From assembly GCA_039931615.1 (NCBI GenBank), contig JBDTRR010000030.1:5991-69990 (forward strand): DNA of 64,000 bases, in the 5' to 3' direction. How positions within the stretch are numbered: the first letter of the stretch is position 1; every line of letters begins with the position of its first letter. The notes below the pieces were generated by a model, which searched no databases, was not told the DNA's origin, and saw only the letters and a program-made list of their open reading frames with translations. Source of the stretch: JAHFUI01 sp039931615. Its GTDB lineage: Bacteria; Acidobacteriota; Vicinamibacteria; Vicinamibacterales; CAVVIG01. Both the position numbers and the translations under genes were made by a program. Positions 36,439 through 46,229 of this stretch are shown piece by piece.

Positions 36439-37206
36439 TCAATCCATCGTCTGCCCGCCACAGATGTTGTAGGTCTGTCCGGTGATGGCCGATGCCGGCG
36501 CCGAAGCCAGAAATTTCACGAGTTGTGCCACCTCCTCCGGCTCGATCATCCGACCGATCGGCACCCGCTCCATCGCCTGCCGCTTGAACGCGTCGAAGCT
36601 GATCCCCATCGCGTTGGCGCCGAGCCGCATCCCCTGCGCCGCCATGTCGGTGTCGACCCAACCGGGACAGATGGCGTTGACGGTGACACCTCGGCCGGCC
36701 AGTTCGAGGGCCAGCGCCCGGGTGAAGCCGATCACCGCGTGCTTCGACGCGCAATACGCCGTGTAGCCGGGCACGCCGAACCGCCCGAGCACGGACGAGA
36801 TGTTGACGATCCGTCCGCCGGCGCTGAGCATCGGCACGGCGGCGCGGGTGATCAGGAACGTGCCCCACACGTTGGTGTCCAGGATCCGCCGCCAGCCGGC
36901 CGAATCCGCCTCGTCAATCGGCAGGCCGCCGCCGACGCCGGCGTTGTTGACCAGGACGTCGATCCGGGCGCTGGCCTGGCGCAGCTGCGCGAAGCCGGCG
37001 GCGACCGATCCTTCGTCGGTGACGTCGACCTGCAGCAGCACCGGATCGGCCCCGCGATCGCGAATCGCGGCGCCGCTGGCGTCGAGCTCCGAACGGGTCC
37101 GCGCGGCGATGGCGATGATCGATCCCGGTTCGGCAAACGCCAGTGCGATCGCCCGGCCGATGCCGCGGCTGCCGCCGGTCACGAGAATGGTCCGCATCGT
37201 GTTCAC
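36439..37206 (-). CDS. SDR family oxidoreductase (3-oxoacyl-reductase-like)
   Basis: 255 residues, classical SDR. Cofactor motif TGGSRGIGRAIA near the N-terminus, NNAGVGGG, catalytic Ser in NISSVLG and YxxxK as YCASKHAV, with PGWVDTDMA after. It resembles FabG and other NAD(P)H-dependent ketoreductases; substrate unknown. GTG 37206 was chosen because AAGGA lies five bases upstream; ATG 37197 is possible. It follows peptide deformylase by a single base, so the two are in one operon. Confidence 0.85.
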   Translation of the reverse strand: MNTMRTILVTGGSRGIGRAIALAFAEPGSIIAIAARTRSELDASGAAIRDRGADPVLLQVDVTDEGSVAAGFAQLRQASARIDVLVNNAGVGGGLPIDEADSAGWRRILDTNVWGTFLITRAAVPMLSAGGRIVNISSVLGRFGVPGYTAYCASKHAVIGFTRALALELAGRGVTVNAICPGWVDTDMAAQGMRLGANAMGISFDAFKRQAMERVPIGRMIEPEEVAQLVKFLASAPASAITGQTYNICGGQTMD

Positions 37207-37207
37207 G

Positions 37208-37744
37208 TCAGTCCTTCGCCCAATAGCGGCCGTATTCGTCGAGGAAGGTCAGGGTGTGGAAGGCGCGCATCCGATCGAAGAACAGGATGCCGTCGAGATG
37301 GTCGGCTTCGTGCTGGACCACCCGGGCGGGAAAATCGTGGAGCCGGAGCTCGAACGCCGAGCCCTTCCGATCCATCCCGCGCACGGTGATCTCGCGCGCC
37401 CGCGGCACCCGGCCGCGGATGTCGGGAATGCTGAGACAGCCCTCCCATCCCTCGACAACTTCGTTCCCGACCGGGATGATCTCCGGGTTGACGATCGCCA
37501 CCGGTTCGACGTCCGGCTCGTCGCTGTCGTCGTCGTCGCGCGTGTTCAGCACCGCGACGAACAGCCGGACGCCTTCGTGAACCTGCGGCGCCGCCAGGCC
37601 GACGCCGTGATACTCGACCATCGTCTCGATCATGTCGTCGATCAGACGCTGCATCGGCGGCTTCCTGAGCTCCGCCCGGTCGAGCGGCCGCGCCTTGCCG
37701 CGCAGCACCGGATGCCCCATGCGCGCGACCTTGAGAATGGACAT
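37208..37744 (-). CDS. def: Peptide deformylase
   Basis: 178 residues, normal length. The three deformylase motifs are GVGLAAPQV (48-56), EGCLSIP with metal ligand Cys103, and QHEADHLDG with His145 and His149. The enzyme removes the formyl group from new N-terminal methionines. An acidic insert (NTRDDDDSDEPDVEP) lies between motifs 1 and 2. TATAAT 8 nt before the ATG suggests a leaderless mRNA. A formyltransferase gene (fmt), often adjacent, is not here. Confidence 0.95.
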   Translation of the reverse strand: MSILKVARMGHPVLRGKARPLDRAELRKPPMQRLIDDMIETMVEYHGVGLAAPQVHEGVRLFVAVLNTRDDDDSDEPDVEPVAIVNPEIIPVGNEVVEGWEGCLSIPDIRGRVPRAREITVRGMDRKGSAFELRLHDFPARVVQHEADHLDGILFFDRMRAFHTLTFLDEYGRYWAKD

Positions 37745-37752
37745 GGCGGCGG

Positions 37753-37758
37753 ATTATA
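37753..37758 (-). promoter_or_regulatory. -10 element (TATAAT) of the deformylase operon
   Basis: A perfect TATAAT on the minus strand, 8 nt before ATG 37744. No TTGACA-like -35 is evident. Confidence 0.55.
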
Positions 37759-37801
37759 CCGTGCCGTTGAAAGCAGACGCCGCTTGCGGCCATCATGGTG
37801 A

Positions 37802-38353
37802 GTGGTCCACCCGCCGGCTCACGGGCACGATGCGGCGCCCGACTACCGCTTCTGTCCGCGCTGCGGCGGCCGCCTCGAACAGCGCCTGATCAGGGCATCG
37901 GAGCCGGAGCGGCTGGTCTGCGTCGACTGCGGTTTCATCTTCTATCTCGATCCGAAGATCGCGGTCGGCACGATCATCCGGACCGACGCCAACCGGCTGA
38001 TTCTGGTCCGCCGGGCGATCGAGCCGGGCTACGGGAAGTGGGTCTTTCCCGGCGGCTACGTCGACCGCGGCGAACCGCTGACCGTGGCGGCGATTCGCGA
38101 AGCGCGCGAAGAATGCGGGCTCGACGTCCGGCTCGACGGGCTGGTCAACATCTACTCCTATCCCGGCCGCGCGCCGGTGATCGTCGTCTATGCCGCAACA
38201 GCGATCGGCGGCGTGATGGGCGTCGACGAAGAGGGCCTGGAAACGGCCGAGTTCGACAGCGCGGCGATTCCGTGGAACAATCTCGCCTTTCGCAGCACAG
38301 AAGAAGGCTTGCGCGATTACCTGGCCGGCCTTCTGCACCCAGTCCGAACGTAG
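37802..38353 (+). CDS. NUDIX hydrolase with N-terminal zinc ribbon
   Basis: 183 residues. A zinc ribbon (CPRCGG, then CVDCG 16 residues on) precedes the NUDIX fold. The NUDIX box begins FPGGYVDRGEPLTV and ends REAREECGL, with all metal-binding glutamates. The arrangement resembles the NudC (NADH pyrophosphatase) relatives, but the length is shorter and the substrate is open. GTG 37802 is the best start; it is divergent from peptide deformylase across a 57-bp gap. Confidence 0.85.
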   Translation: MVHPPAHGHDAAPDYRFCPRCGGRLEQRLIRASEPERLVCVDCGFIFYLDPKIAVGTIIRTDANRLILVRRAIEPGYGKWVFPGGYVDRGEPLTVAAIREAREECGLDVRLDGLVNIYSYPGRAPVIVVYAATAIGGVMGVDEEGLETAEFDSAAIPWNNLAFRSTEEGLRDYLAGLLHPVRT

Positions 38354-38490
38354 CGTCACCACCGGGCTCGTTCCTGCGTTTTTGTTTGACGCACCGACAA
38401 TATCGTCCCGTCGCACTCGATTTTGTCATCGAATCGACCGGCGTCAGCTCCCGGGGGCCGCGTGAATTATCAATCTGACAAGGGTCTGCG

Positions 38491-39690
38491 ATGAAGGGAA
38501 CCTGTTCGCCATATATCGCGCTGGCCGCCCTCGCCATCCTGACGGGCGCCTGCGGCTTCCAGCACGAGAGCACCGTGACGGCGCCGACCCAGAACCCGGC
38601 GGACACTGCCGGCAGCGGTGGCGCCGCCCCGACCGGCGGCACCTCTCTGATCGGCACCTGGGCATCACAGAACCTCACCGTGCCGAGCGCCTCGTCGTGC
38701 GGCAACTTCCAGTGGGCGGTCACCAGCCAGACCGACAGCAACCTGTCGGGCGCCTTCTTCCTCGAGTGCGCCGGCAACATCACCATCAACGGCACCGCGC
38801 AGGGACAGATCAGCGGCACCTCGGTCCCGATGACCGCCACCGGCACCGCCAACATCCCCGGCGTCCCCGGCTGCGGCTTCTCGCTGTCGGGCACCGGCAC
38901 GATCGTCGACAACCGCGAGATCACGATTCCGTATTCGGGCACGACCTGTTTCGGCCCGGTCTCGGGAACCGAGACCCTGCGGCGGCGCACCGCCGAGACG
39001 CCGGTGATTGAGCGACCGCAGCCGCTCTCGCCGTCCGGTAACCAGCGGATTGCCACGCTGCGTCCGACCTTCACGTTCGCCAATGCCGACCGATCGGGGC
39101 CGGTCGGTGCGCTTTCCTACGACGTCCAGGTATCGGACATCTACTCGTTCGACACCGTCTACGCGGCGTTGAGCGTCGACGAACAGCCCGGCACCACCAG
39201 CGTGCAGTTCGGGCACGACGGCCCCTACGACAAGTATTTCTTCTGGCGCGTGCGCGGCCACGACGGAGCGACGTTCGGGCCGTGGTCCGGTCCGGCGGCG
39301 TTCGACATGCCGGACGCGCCATACACGCCGCCACCGGCCGCGGATCCGCTGTTCGGATGCGGCAGCCTGGCCGGCGGCGACAAGGTGCGCCTGATCGCGT
39401 GCATCCAGTCGCGGTTGAATCCGCCGCATACCGTCGAGGGGGCGTTCGACATCACCAGGCGCGTCGCGTGGGCGCTGCGCGGCGAGGGCGCGGGGTTGCT
39501 GATCAAGCCGGGCGGCGAGAACATCGTGACGTGGCAGGGCCGGAGCTTCGCGGCCGGGCGGATCTGCTATCCGGACGGCCACATCTTCAAGGTGCTGTCG
39601 GATGTGCCGACCACGAACGGCCCGAGCTGGCAGGACAACGAGTTCGTCGACCGCAGTCTGTACGCGCCAGCCATCGATCCGAATCGATAG
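38491..39690 (+). CDS. Secreted lipoprotein of unknown function
   Basis: 399 residues. The signal sequence ends in lipobox LTGAC (Cys21), so the protein is probably lipid-anchored. Residues ~50-165 are a small strand-rich domain with four cysteines in likely pairs (SCGNF, LECAGN, GCGFS, TTCFG). Residues ~170-275 look like a fibronectin/Ig-type domain (PTFTFANADRSG, YDVQVSD, YFFWRVRGHDG). The C-terminal ~100 residues (LFGCGSL, GRICYPDGH) are unrecognised. The start is supported by AAGGG before ATG 38491. The gene ends 7 bp before a dispersed repeat. Confidence 0.65.
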   Translation: MKGTCSPYIALAALAILTGACGFQHESTVTAPTQNPADTAGSGGAAPTGGTSLIGTWASQNLTVPSASSCGNFQWAVTSQTDSNLSGAFFLECAGNITINGTAQGQISGTSVPMTATGTANIPGVPGCGFSLSGTGTIVDNREITIPYSGTTCFGPVSGTETLRRRTAETPVIERPQPLSPSGNQRIATLRPTFTFANADRSGPVGALSYDVQVSDIYSFDTVYAALSVDEQPGTTSVQFGHDGPYDKYFFWRVRGHDGATFGPWSGPAAFDMPDAPYTPPPAADPLFGCGSLAGGDKVRLIACIQSRLNPPHTVEGAFDITRRVAWALRGEGAGLLIKPGGENIVTWQGRSFAAGRICYPDGHIFKVLSDVPTTNGPSWQDNEFVDRSLYAPAIDPNR

Positions 39691-39697
39691 GCGTTTC

Positions 39698-39757
39698 TAC
39701 GTAGTGTCCGGCTTTGGCCGGACCGTGGGAGGTCCGCCTGAAGGCGGATACTACGTA
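39698..39757. repeat. Full copy of the dispersed two-hairpin repeat
   Basis: Same layout as at 13741, with hairpin 1 loop variant CTTTGG and a C-to-T change in the right outer arm (ATACTACGTA). It lies between the convergent lipoprotein and aldolase genes. Confidence 0.85.
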
Positions 39758-39782
39758 CAAGAAAAACGCCAGCGCACCGTGA

Positions 39783-40856
<1,074 letters not shown>

Positions 40857-40862
40857 ATGTTC

Positions 40863-42113
40863 CTACCGTTGCGTCGAGCGTTGCCGTTGATCGCCCAGTT
40901 CATCAAGGATAACCGAGGACTCTCGCACCGGAAAACGGAATTCCTCCACCACCACCTGATCGACCGCGCTCTGGATCATCTCCTCGATCGGCAGCGGCCG
41001 CTCCGCCGCCTCGATTTCCGCCGGTCCCACCCGCGTCGCGGGATGGCGCGGCGTGAACAGCTGGCAGCAGTCCTGGTCGGGGATGATCGAGATCGGGAAC
41101 GTGCCGAGGCGCTCCGCGCTGGCGACAATTTCGTCCTTGTCCATCCCGATCAACGGCCTCAGGATCGCCATGCTCGTCGCGGCGCCGATGGTGGTCAGGT
41201 TCTCCAGCGTCTGGCTGGCGACCTGACCGACCACCTCCCCGGTGACCAGCGCGCGCGCCTTCCACTGCCGCGCCAGGCGCTCGGCGATGCGCAGCATCAG
41301 GCGGCGGTAGACGACGACGCGCAGTTCGGCGGGGACGGCGAGGAGCACCTGCTGCTGCAGTTCGCCGAACGGGACCATGATCAACCGCGAGCGCAGCTGG
41401 TATCGGGTCAGCAGCGCCGCGATCTCGCGCACCTTCTCCTGCGAGGCGCGCGACAGGATCGGGTAGCTGTGGAAGTGGATCAGCAGCACCGAGCAGCCGC
41501 GCCGCATCATCCGGTAGGCGGCGACCGGCGAGTCGATCCCGCCGGACAGGAGACACGCGACGCGGCCGCCGGTTCCGGTCGGCAGGCCGCCGGCGCCGGC
41601 GTCCTTGCCGAAGTAGTAGAAGGCGTGCCCCGACAGCATCTCCAGGTGAATCGTCAGCGCCGGATCCTCGAGATCGACGGTCCAGCCCGTCGCTTCCTTG
41701 ATGCGGCCGCCCACCTCGCGCTCGATCTCGGGCGACGTGAACGGGATCCGCTTATCAGCCCGGCGGGCGCTGACCCGGAACGACGCGGCGGTGGTGTCGC
41801 CCAGATCGGCCAGGATCGCCGCCGCCAGGGCATCGAAATCGTGCGGCCCCCGTCCGGCATACGAGAAATTGGCGATGCCGAAAATCCGCCGGATCCGCTC
41901 GCGCACCTCGTCGCGCGCCAGCGCCGCCTCGGCGGACCCGAGGTTCGCCGCCGCGCCGATCTCGACCTCGATTCGACCCATCAAGGTCCGGACGGCGACG
42001 ACGTCGAGATCCCGGAGCGCGCGCTGCAGATTGCGGACCAGATGCTGGATGAACCAGGGGCGGTTGCGCCCCTTCAACGCCAGCTCTTTGTAGTGCACGA
42101 CGATGGAGTTCAT
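40863..42113 (-). CDS. thiI: tRNA 4-thiouridine synthase
   Basis: 416 residues. An N-terminal ferredoxin-like/THUMP part (about 50-165) is followed by the PP-loop ATPase motif LLSGGIDSPVAA. ThiI adenylates uridine 8 of tRNA and inserts sulfur; in some bacteria it also serves thiamine biosynthesis. The C-terminal rhodanese domain of the E. coli protein is missing, as in many short ThiI proteins, so sulfur must come by another route. A DQDCCQLF motif is near residue 350. The start overlaps hpnE by 4 bp. Confidence 0.88.
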   Translation of the reverse strand: MNSIVVHYKELALKGRNRPWFIQHLVRNLQRALRDLDVVAVRTLMGRIEVEIGAAANLGSAEAALARDEVRERIRRIFGIANFSYAGRGPHDFDALAAAILADLGDTTAASFRVSARRADKRIPFTSPEIEREVGGRIKEATGWTVDLEDPALTIHLEMLSGHAFYYFGKDAGAGGLPTGTGGRVACLLSGGIDSPVAAYRMMRRGCSVLLIHFHSYPILSRASQEKVREIAALLTRYQLRSRLIMVPFGELQQQVLLAVPAELRVVVYRRLMLRIAERLARQWKARALVTGEVVGQVASQTLENLTTIGAATSMAILRPLIGMDKDEIVASAERLGTFPISIIPDQDCCQLFTPRHPATRVGPAEIEAAERPLPIEEMIQSAVDQVVVEEFRFPVRESSVILDELGDQRQRSTQR

Positions 42114-43555
42114 GGATGGCTTTCAATCGGCGATGGCCCCCGTGCTCGGGCCGGCTTCGCCCCCTTTAAACCTGTACCCAGCACCTCGAGGGCAGCGGCG
42201 GCGGCGCGATGACCGCTCCGGACCGCGCTCTCGATCGTAGCGGGCAGGCCGGTCTCGATCCAGTCGCCGGCGAGAAACAGGCCGCGCACACCGGTCGCGG
42301 TCGGCGGCCGCTCCGGCTGCCCGGGCGCCAGCGAGAACGTGGCGTGCCGCTCGCGCACGACCGTCGATCGCAGCAGGCGCGCCGGCCGGACGCCGGGGAT
42401 CGCCTCGAGCATTTCCGCATGCGCCGCCGCGATCAGCTGGTCGTTCGGCAGGTTGACCAGCCGGTCGGCGCCGCTCGACACCAGCGACAGGTGCGAGGCG
42501 CCGCCGCCGAGCACGTGCCGCTTGTCGAACACCCACTGCATCGCCCGCCCCGGCAACCCGACGAACGGCTCGTCGAGCACCGGCCGATCGAACCAGAGGT
42601 TGACGGTGGCGATCGGTGACGATGACATCCTGGCGGCGCGCTCGAGCATCGCCGCCAGCATCGGCGGGTGGGGCGGCACGCCGCTCCCCGCGAACAGATC
42701 GCCGATCGCGAACCACGGCACGGCGGCCACCACGACGGCCGGAGTCCAGCTCGCGCCCGCGGCGTCGACCGCCTCGACCGTCCGATCCGACACGCGCACG
42801 CGGGCCGCCGATCCGGTCCGCACCTCGCCACCGTGCTGCTCGATGAAGGCCCGCGCCGGCTCGGCATACATCAGATGCAGCGGCCTGGTCGGCAGGGCGA
42901 TGGCGGCAGCGCGGGGATCGCGGCCGAACATTTCCGCCAGCACCCGGGCGAATGCGGGCGCGGCGGCGCAATCGGCCGGCTGATTCAAGGCCGCCAGCGC
43001 CAGCGGGCGCCACAGCATCTCGCGCAGCCGTTCGGTCTGGCCGTAGCGGATCAGCCAGCTCTCGACCGTTTCGCCGGGCGACGCCGCGATTGGACCGGGC
43101 CGCGCCGTGTCCGCCCGGGCCTGACGGACGGCGGCCTTCAGCGGCGCGGCCAGGCGCAGCGCCGACAGCCGGTCCGCCCACGACAACGCCTCCCACTCCA
43201 GGAGGCCGGCCACCAGGTGCCACGGCGCCGGGAGCGGGGGACAGACCAGGCGTGAGCGCCGGCCGGCGCCATCGATCATCGCCACGCTCAGTTGCGGCTG
43301 GAGGCGGACGTGATCGAGCGCGCCGATGGCGCCGAGAAACGCGAACGTCTCGACGTAGCAGCCGAGCAGGATGTGCTGGCCGTTGTCGACCAGCTCGCCG
43401 GTGGCGGAATCGGCGAACGCGGTGGCGCGTCCGCCCAGCCGCGATCGCGCTTCCAGGACCAGCACGCGCGCGCCGCGCTGCGTCAACTCGACCGCGGCGC
43501 TCAGCCCGGCGAATCCAGCGCCGATGACGATGACGTCGAAATCAGCCGCGCTCAT
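42110..43555 (-). CDS. hpnE: Hydroxysqualene dehydroxylase
   Basis: 481 residues, FAD-dependent amine-oxidase-like fold. The dinucleotide motif is VIGAGFAGLSAAVEL (residues 10-24) followed by GLGGRATAF-like RLGGRATAF; the C-terminal FAD motif is GLFLAGDWIETGLPATIESAV. HpnE reduces hydroxysqualene to squalene, the last step of the HpnCDE route to squalene for hopanoids. It is third in the hpnC-hpnD-hpnE run. No squalene-hopene cyclase is in the window. The stop overlaps thiI. Confidence 0.9.
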   Translation of the reverse strand: MSAADFDVIVIGAGFAGLSAAVELTQRGARVLVLEARSRLGGRATAFADSATGELVDNGQHILLGCYVETFAFLGAIGALDHVRLQPQLSVAMIDGAGRRSRLVCPPLPAPWHLVAGLLEWEALSWADRLSALRLAAPLKAAVRQARADTARPGPIAASPGETVESWLIRYGQTERLREMLWRPLALAALNQPADCAAAPAFARVLAEMFGRDPRAAAIALPTRPLHLMYAEPARAFIEQHGGEVRTGSAARVRVSDRTVEAVDAAGASWTPAVVVAAVPWFAIGDLFAGSGVPPHPPMLAAMLERAARMSSSPIATVNLWFDRPVLDEPFVGLPGRAMQWVFDKRHVLGGGASHLSLVSSGADRLVNLPNDQLIAAAHAEMLEAIPGVRPARLLRSTVVRERHATFSLAPGQPERPPTATGVRGLFLAGDWIETGLPATIESAVRSGHRAAAAALEVLGTGLKGAKPARARGPSPIESHP

Positions 43556-43574
43556 GCCGCCGTTCCCTTTTCCA

Positions 43575-44393
43575 TCATCGCCGCCACACGAACTGCTTCA
43601 GCGCGATCAACGCCTGCGTCGCCCTCGGGACGCGGATGCGCGAGGTGAAGACGTCGTAGCCGCTCAGCTCGATGCGATTGAGCGTTTCGAAGTAGACCGC
43701 CCGCATGATCTCGGCCGCCACCAGCCGCCGCCGATCCGCCGCGGGGATCGCCGCCACCGCCCGGCCGTAGAAGTCGCGCGCCCGCCGGCACTCGAACTCC
43801 ATCAGGCGCCGGACCGGATCGGTCATCACGCCGGCCGTCAGCGCCTCGACCGTGCAGCCGCACGCCCGCAGATCTTCGAGCGGCAGGTAGAGCCGCCGCC
43901 GCGCCAGATCGTCGGCGACGTCGCGCAGGATGTTGGTCAGCTGCAGCGCCAGGCCGAGGTTGATCGCGTAATCGCGCGCCTGGTCGCTCCGGCAGCCGAA
44001 GATCCGGATGCAGATCAGGCCGACCGCGGAGGCGACCCGGCGGCAGTATTCGAACAGGTCGGCGAAGGTTTCGTAGCGCGAGGTATCGAGGTCCATCGCG
44101 ACGCCGTCGATGACATCCTCGAACGCCCGCCGCGGCAGATCGAACTGGACCACCAGCGGCTGCAGCCGCCGCCCCTGCCGGGTGTGCGGCTCGCCGGCCT
44201 CGAAGCACCGCGCCAGCTCGGCCCGCCAGAAGCAGACCGCGTCCCACCCCGCCTGACCCTGGTCCGCTTCAACCGGACGCTCATCCACCGCATCGTCGAC
44301 GGCCCGGCAGAAGTCCCAGACGGCGACGATGGCGCGGCGCTGCTCGGGCGGCAGCACGAGAAACGAATAGTAGAAGCTGGTCTTGCGCGCCAT
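43575..44393 (-). CDS. hpnD: Presqualene diphosphate synthase
   Basis: 272 residues of the squalene/phytoene synthase family. The first aspartate-rich motif is DDAVDE (near 31) and the second is RDVADD. LQLTNILRDVADDLARRRLY is typical of HpnD. It condenses two farnesyl diphosphates to presqualene diphosphate. The ATG overlaps the hpnC stop (TGATG), so translation is coupled; hpnE follows after 19 bp. Confidence 0.9.
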   Translation of the reverse strand: MARKTSFYYSFLVLPPEQRRAIVAVWDFCRAVDDAVDERPVEADQGQAGWDAVCFWRAELARCFEAGEPHTRQGRRLQPLVVQFDLPRRAFEDVIDGVAMDLDTSRYETFADLFEYCRRVASAVGLICIRIFGCRSDQARDYAINLGLALQLTNILRDVADDLARRRLYLPLEDLRACGCTVEALTAGVMTDPVRRLMEFECRRARDFYGRAVAAIPAADRRRLVAAEIMRAVYFETLNRIELSGYDVFTSRIRVPRATQALIALKQFVWRR

Positions 44394-45403
44394 CAGGCCG
44401 GGCTCATGTCGGTGGCGTGCGGCCGGCGGCGCGGCCACCACAGCGCGCGCCAGAGAAACCACGGCAGGTCGCCCTTCCCGAGTGCCGGACGGCGATCGAA
44501 CAGGGTGTAGCGGCCGCCTTCGGCACGGTCGAGGATGCGCATGCCGCCGAGCCATGTCACGCGCAGCTCGACCCGCAGCCGCCCGCGCACGGCGTCGCAG
44601 ACGAGGCGTCCGTCGGCGAACTGGCGGCGGGTCAGGGCGGCACACTCTTCGATCGCGCGCGCCCACGCCGGCGGCAGCCGGCCGCCGCGGCCGAGGTCGT
44701 CCTCGCTGGCGCCGCAGGCGTCCTGGATCTCGCGCGGCACATAGAGCCGCCCGTTTTCCCAGTCGCGGCCGAAGTCCTGCCAGAAGTTGGTCAGCTGCAG
44801 CGCCGTGCACAGCGCGTCCGACGATCGATCGAGCGCGTCGTCGCGATAGCCGGCGATGCGGAGCACCAGCCGGCCGACCGGGTTGGCCGATCGGCGGCAG
44901 TAATCGAGCACGTCGCACCACGAAGCGTAGCGGACCGTCATGGTATCCTGACGGAACGCGCTCACCAGATCGTCGAACAGCGCGATCGGCAGATCGAGCG
45001 ACCGGATGGTATGGCCGGCGGCGATCAGGATCAGGCGCTCGCGAGCGGTGGGGCCCGGCCCGACGGCGGCATTGGACGTCGGGACGCCGTGACGATCGCC
45101 GGCGACGTGACCGGCGACGACGCCCGCAACGGCACCGGCGACGACCCCCGCAGCGGCCCCAGCGACGACGTCGTGCAGGCCGGCCTGCCAGGCGCCAAGC
45201 TGGATCTGCCGTTGAACGGCCGGCGCCGTTCCTTCGTCGGCGATGTCGTCAGCGACCCGCGCGAAGGCGTAGAGCGCCGCGACATGGGGGCGCATCGCCG
45301 CCGGCAACAGGCGCGAGGCCACCGGAAAATTCTCGTAATGCGATCGCGCCAGCTCGTCGCACGCTCCGTACGCCTCGGCGAGCGGCGCGGCCCAGGAAGA
45401 CAC
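44393..45403 (-). CDS. hpnC: Hydroxysqualene synthase with low-complexity Gly/Ala/Val insert
   Basis: 336 residues; typical HpnC is nearer 290. It has DDIAD (52-56), LQLTNFWQDFGRDWENGRLY and other squalene-synthase motifs, and converts presqualene diphosphate to hydroxysqualene. The excess length is a Gly/Ala/Val-rich repeat (units such as AGVVAGAVAG, residues ~79-103) inserted after the first conserved helices, encoded by a repeat-like GC tract around 45095-45170. GTG 45403 starts the gene and the operon. Confidence 0.88.
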   Translation of the reverse strand: MSSWAAPLAEAYGACDELARSHYENFPVASRLLPAAMRPHVAALYAFARVADDIADEGTAPAVQRQIQLGAWQAGLHDVVAGAAAGVVAGAVAGVVAGHVAGDRHGVPTSNAAVGPGPTARERLILIAAGHTIRSLDLPIALFDDLVSAFRQDTMTVRYASWCDVLDYCRRSANPVGRLVLRIAGYRDDALDRSSDALCTALQLTNFWQDFGRDWENGRLYVPREIQDACGASEDDLGRGGRLPPAWARAIEECAALTRRQFADGRLVCDAVRGRLRVELRVTWLGGMRILDRAEGGRYTLFDRRPALGKGDLPWFLWRALWWPRRRPHATDMSPA

Positions 45404-45430
45404 TGACAGATTCTAACCGGCCGGCGACAG

Positions 45431-45589
45431 CAGCCCGTGGTGAAAGTCCCGGCGAGCACCGAGACCGGTGACGCGCCCGACTGGCAAGGCGCGACGCGCG
45501 AGAATATCGGGAATATTTGAGCGATGAGCAACGCCGCCAGGCGGGATGCAGCGCCGGTCGAATGCCGGCGGGCCTTTTACCACGGGCTG
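45431..45589. repeat. MITE-like element with terminal inverted repeats
   Basis: CAGCCCGTGG at 45431-45440 and CCACGGGCTG at 45580-45589 are exact inverted ends; the match continues inward (TGAAAGTCCCGGC against GGGCCTTTTA) with a few mismatches over about 23 bp. The 159-bp interior has no credible gene but contains smaller hairpins. It fills most of the gap between hpnC and the next plus-strand gene. No target-site duplication could be fixed by eye, and no second copy was seen in the window. Confidence 0.45.
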
Positions 45590-45599
45590 ACAGGCTCCT

Positions 45600-46109
45600 A
45601 TGCGTGATTTCATCGCCGGTGCCATCGCGGTGGCGCTGCTGCTGCTGGCCGCGAGCCTCGCCACGACCCTGCAGTTCTATCGGCGGCGGCGGCAGCGTAC
45701 CCGCGATGCCGAGGGAGCGCTGGGGCGCCGGATCGTCGCCGAGATCCCGGCCGGCGACGATCTCGTGCTGTTCACCGAAGACGACACCCGGTTCCACTAC
45801 GGCGACCGATCGATCGACAAGGACCTGATCGCCGCGGTACGGGTGCTGATTAACGGATCGCCGATTGCGGCCTACGTCTCGCAGCGCAACGCGCCGCGCG
45901 CCGACATCCCGGCGACCAGCTTCGAGGACCGGCCGGACGGCATCGCCCGCGATCGATGGGACGTCGCCTGTGAAACCGCGGCCGGAACCATCCTGATCGA
46001 GTGCGGCGCCATCCGCGAGCGCGTCTCGCAGGAGCTGGCGCGGGCCGTGTTCGACGCGATCAAGCAGGATATGGAGATGCGGGATTCAGCCGGCCGTGAT
46101 CGGACGTAG
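45600..46109 (+). CDS. Hypothetical membrane-anchored protein
   Basis: 169 residues. Residues 4-26 form one membrane helix (IAGAIAVALLLLAASLATTL), followed by a basic RRRRQR stretch and a soluble domain of mixed helix and strand (VAEIPAGDDLVLFTEDDTRF, WDVACETAAGTILIECGAI). No family was recognised. The TAG stop falls inside a partial dispersed repeat, as at 926. Confidence 0.6.
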   Translation: MRDFIAGAIAVALLLLAASLATTLQFYRRRRQRTRDAEGALGRRIVAEIPAGDDLVLFTEDDTRFHYGDRSIDKDLIAAVRVLINGSPIAAYVSQRNAPRADIPATSFEDRPDGIARDRWDVACETAAGTILIECGAIRERVSQELARAVFDAIKQDMEMRDSAGRDRT

Positions 46110-46199
46110 TGTCCGGCTCGAGCGCCACCATCCGGCGTTCGTCAGGCATTTCTTCCGTACGTAGTGTCCGGCTTCAGCCGGACCGTGATGAGATCAAGC
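46104..46199. repeat. Two partial copies of the dispersed repeat
   Basis: ACGTAGTGTCCGGCT at 46104-46118 is a left arm only and supplies the stop of the preceding gene. A second, longer piece begins TACGTAGTGTCCGGCT near 46158 and carries hairpin 1 and the following CCGTG, but diverges before hairpin 2. Confidence 0.7.
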
Positions 46200-46229
46200 C
46201 GGACGCCACGGACGGAATGAGGACCGGGG

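Noticed and set aside
45404..45599. Possible riboswitch (cobalamin or TPP) between hpnC and the next gene
   Set aside because: The segment is structured, but I could not find the conserved core sequences of these riboswitches, and the inverted ends fit a repeat element better.
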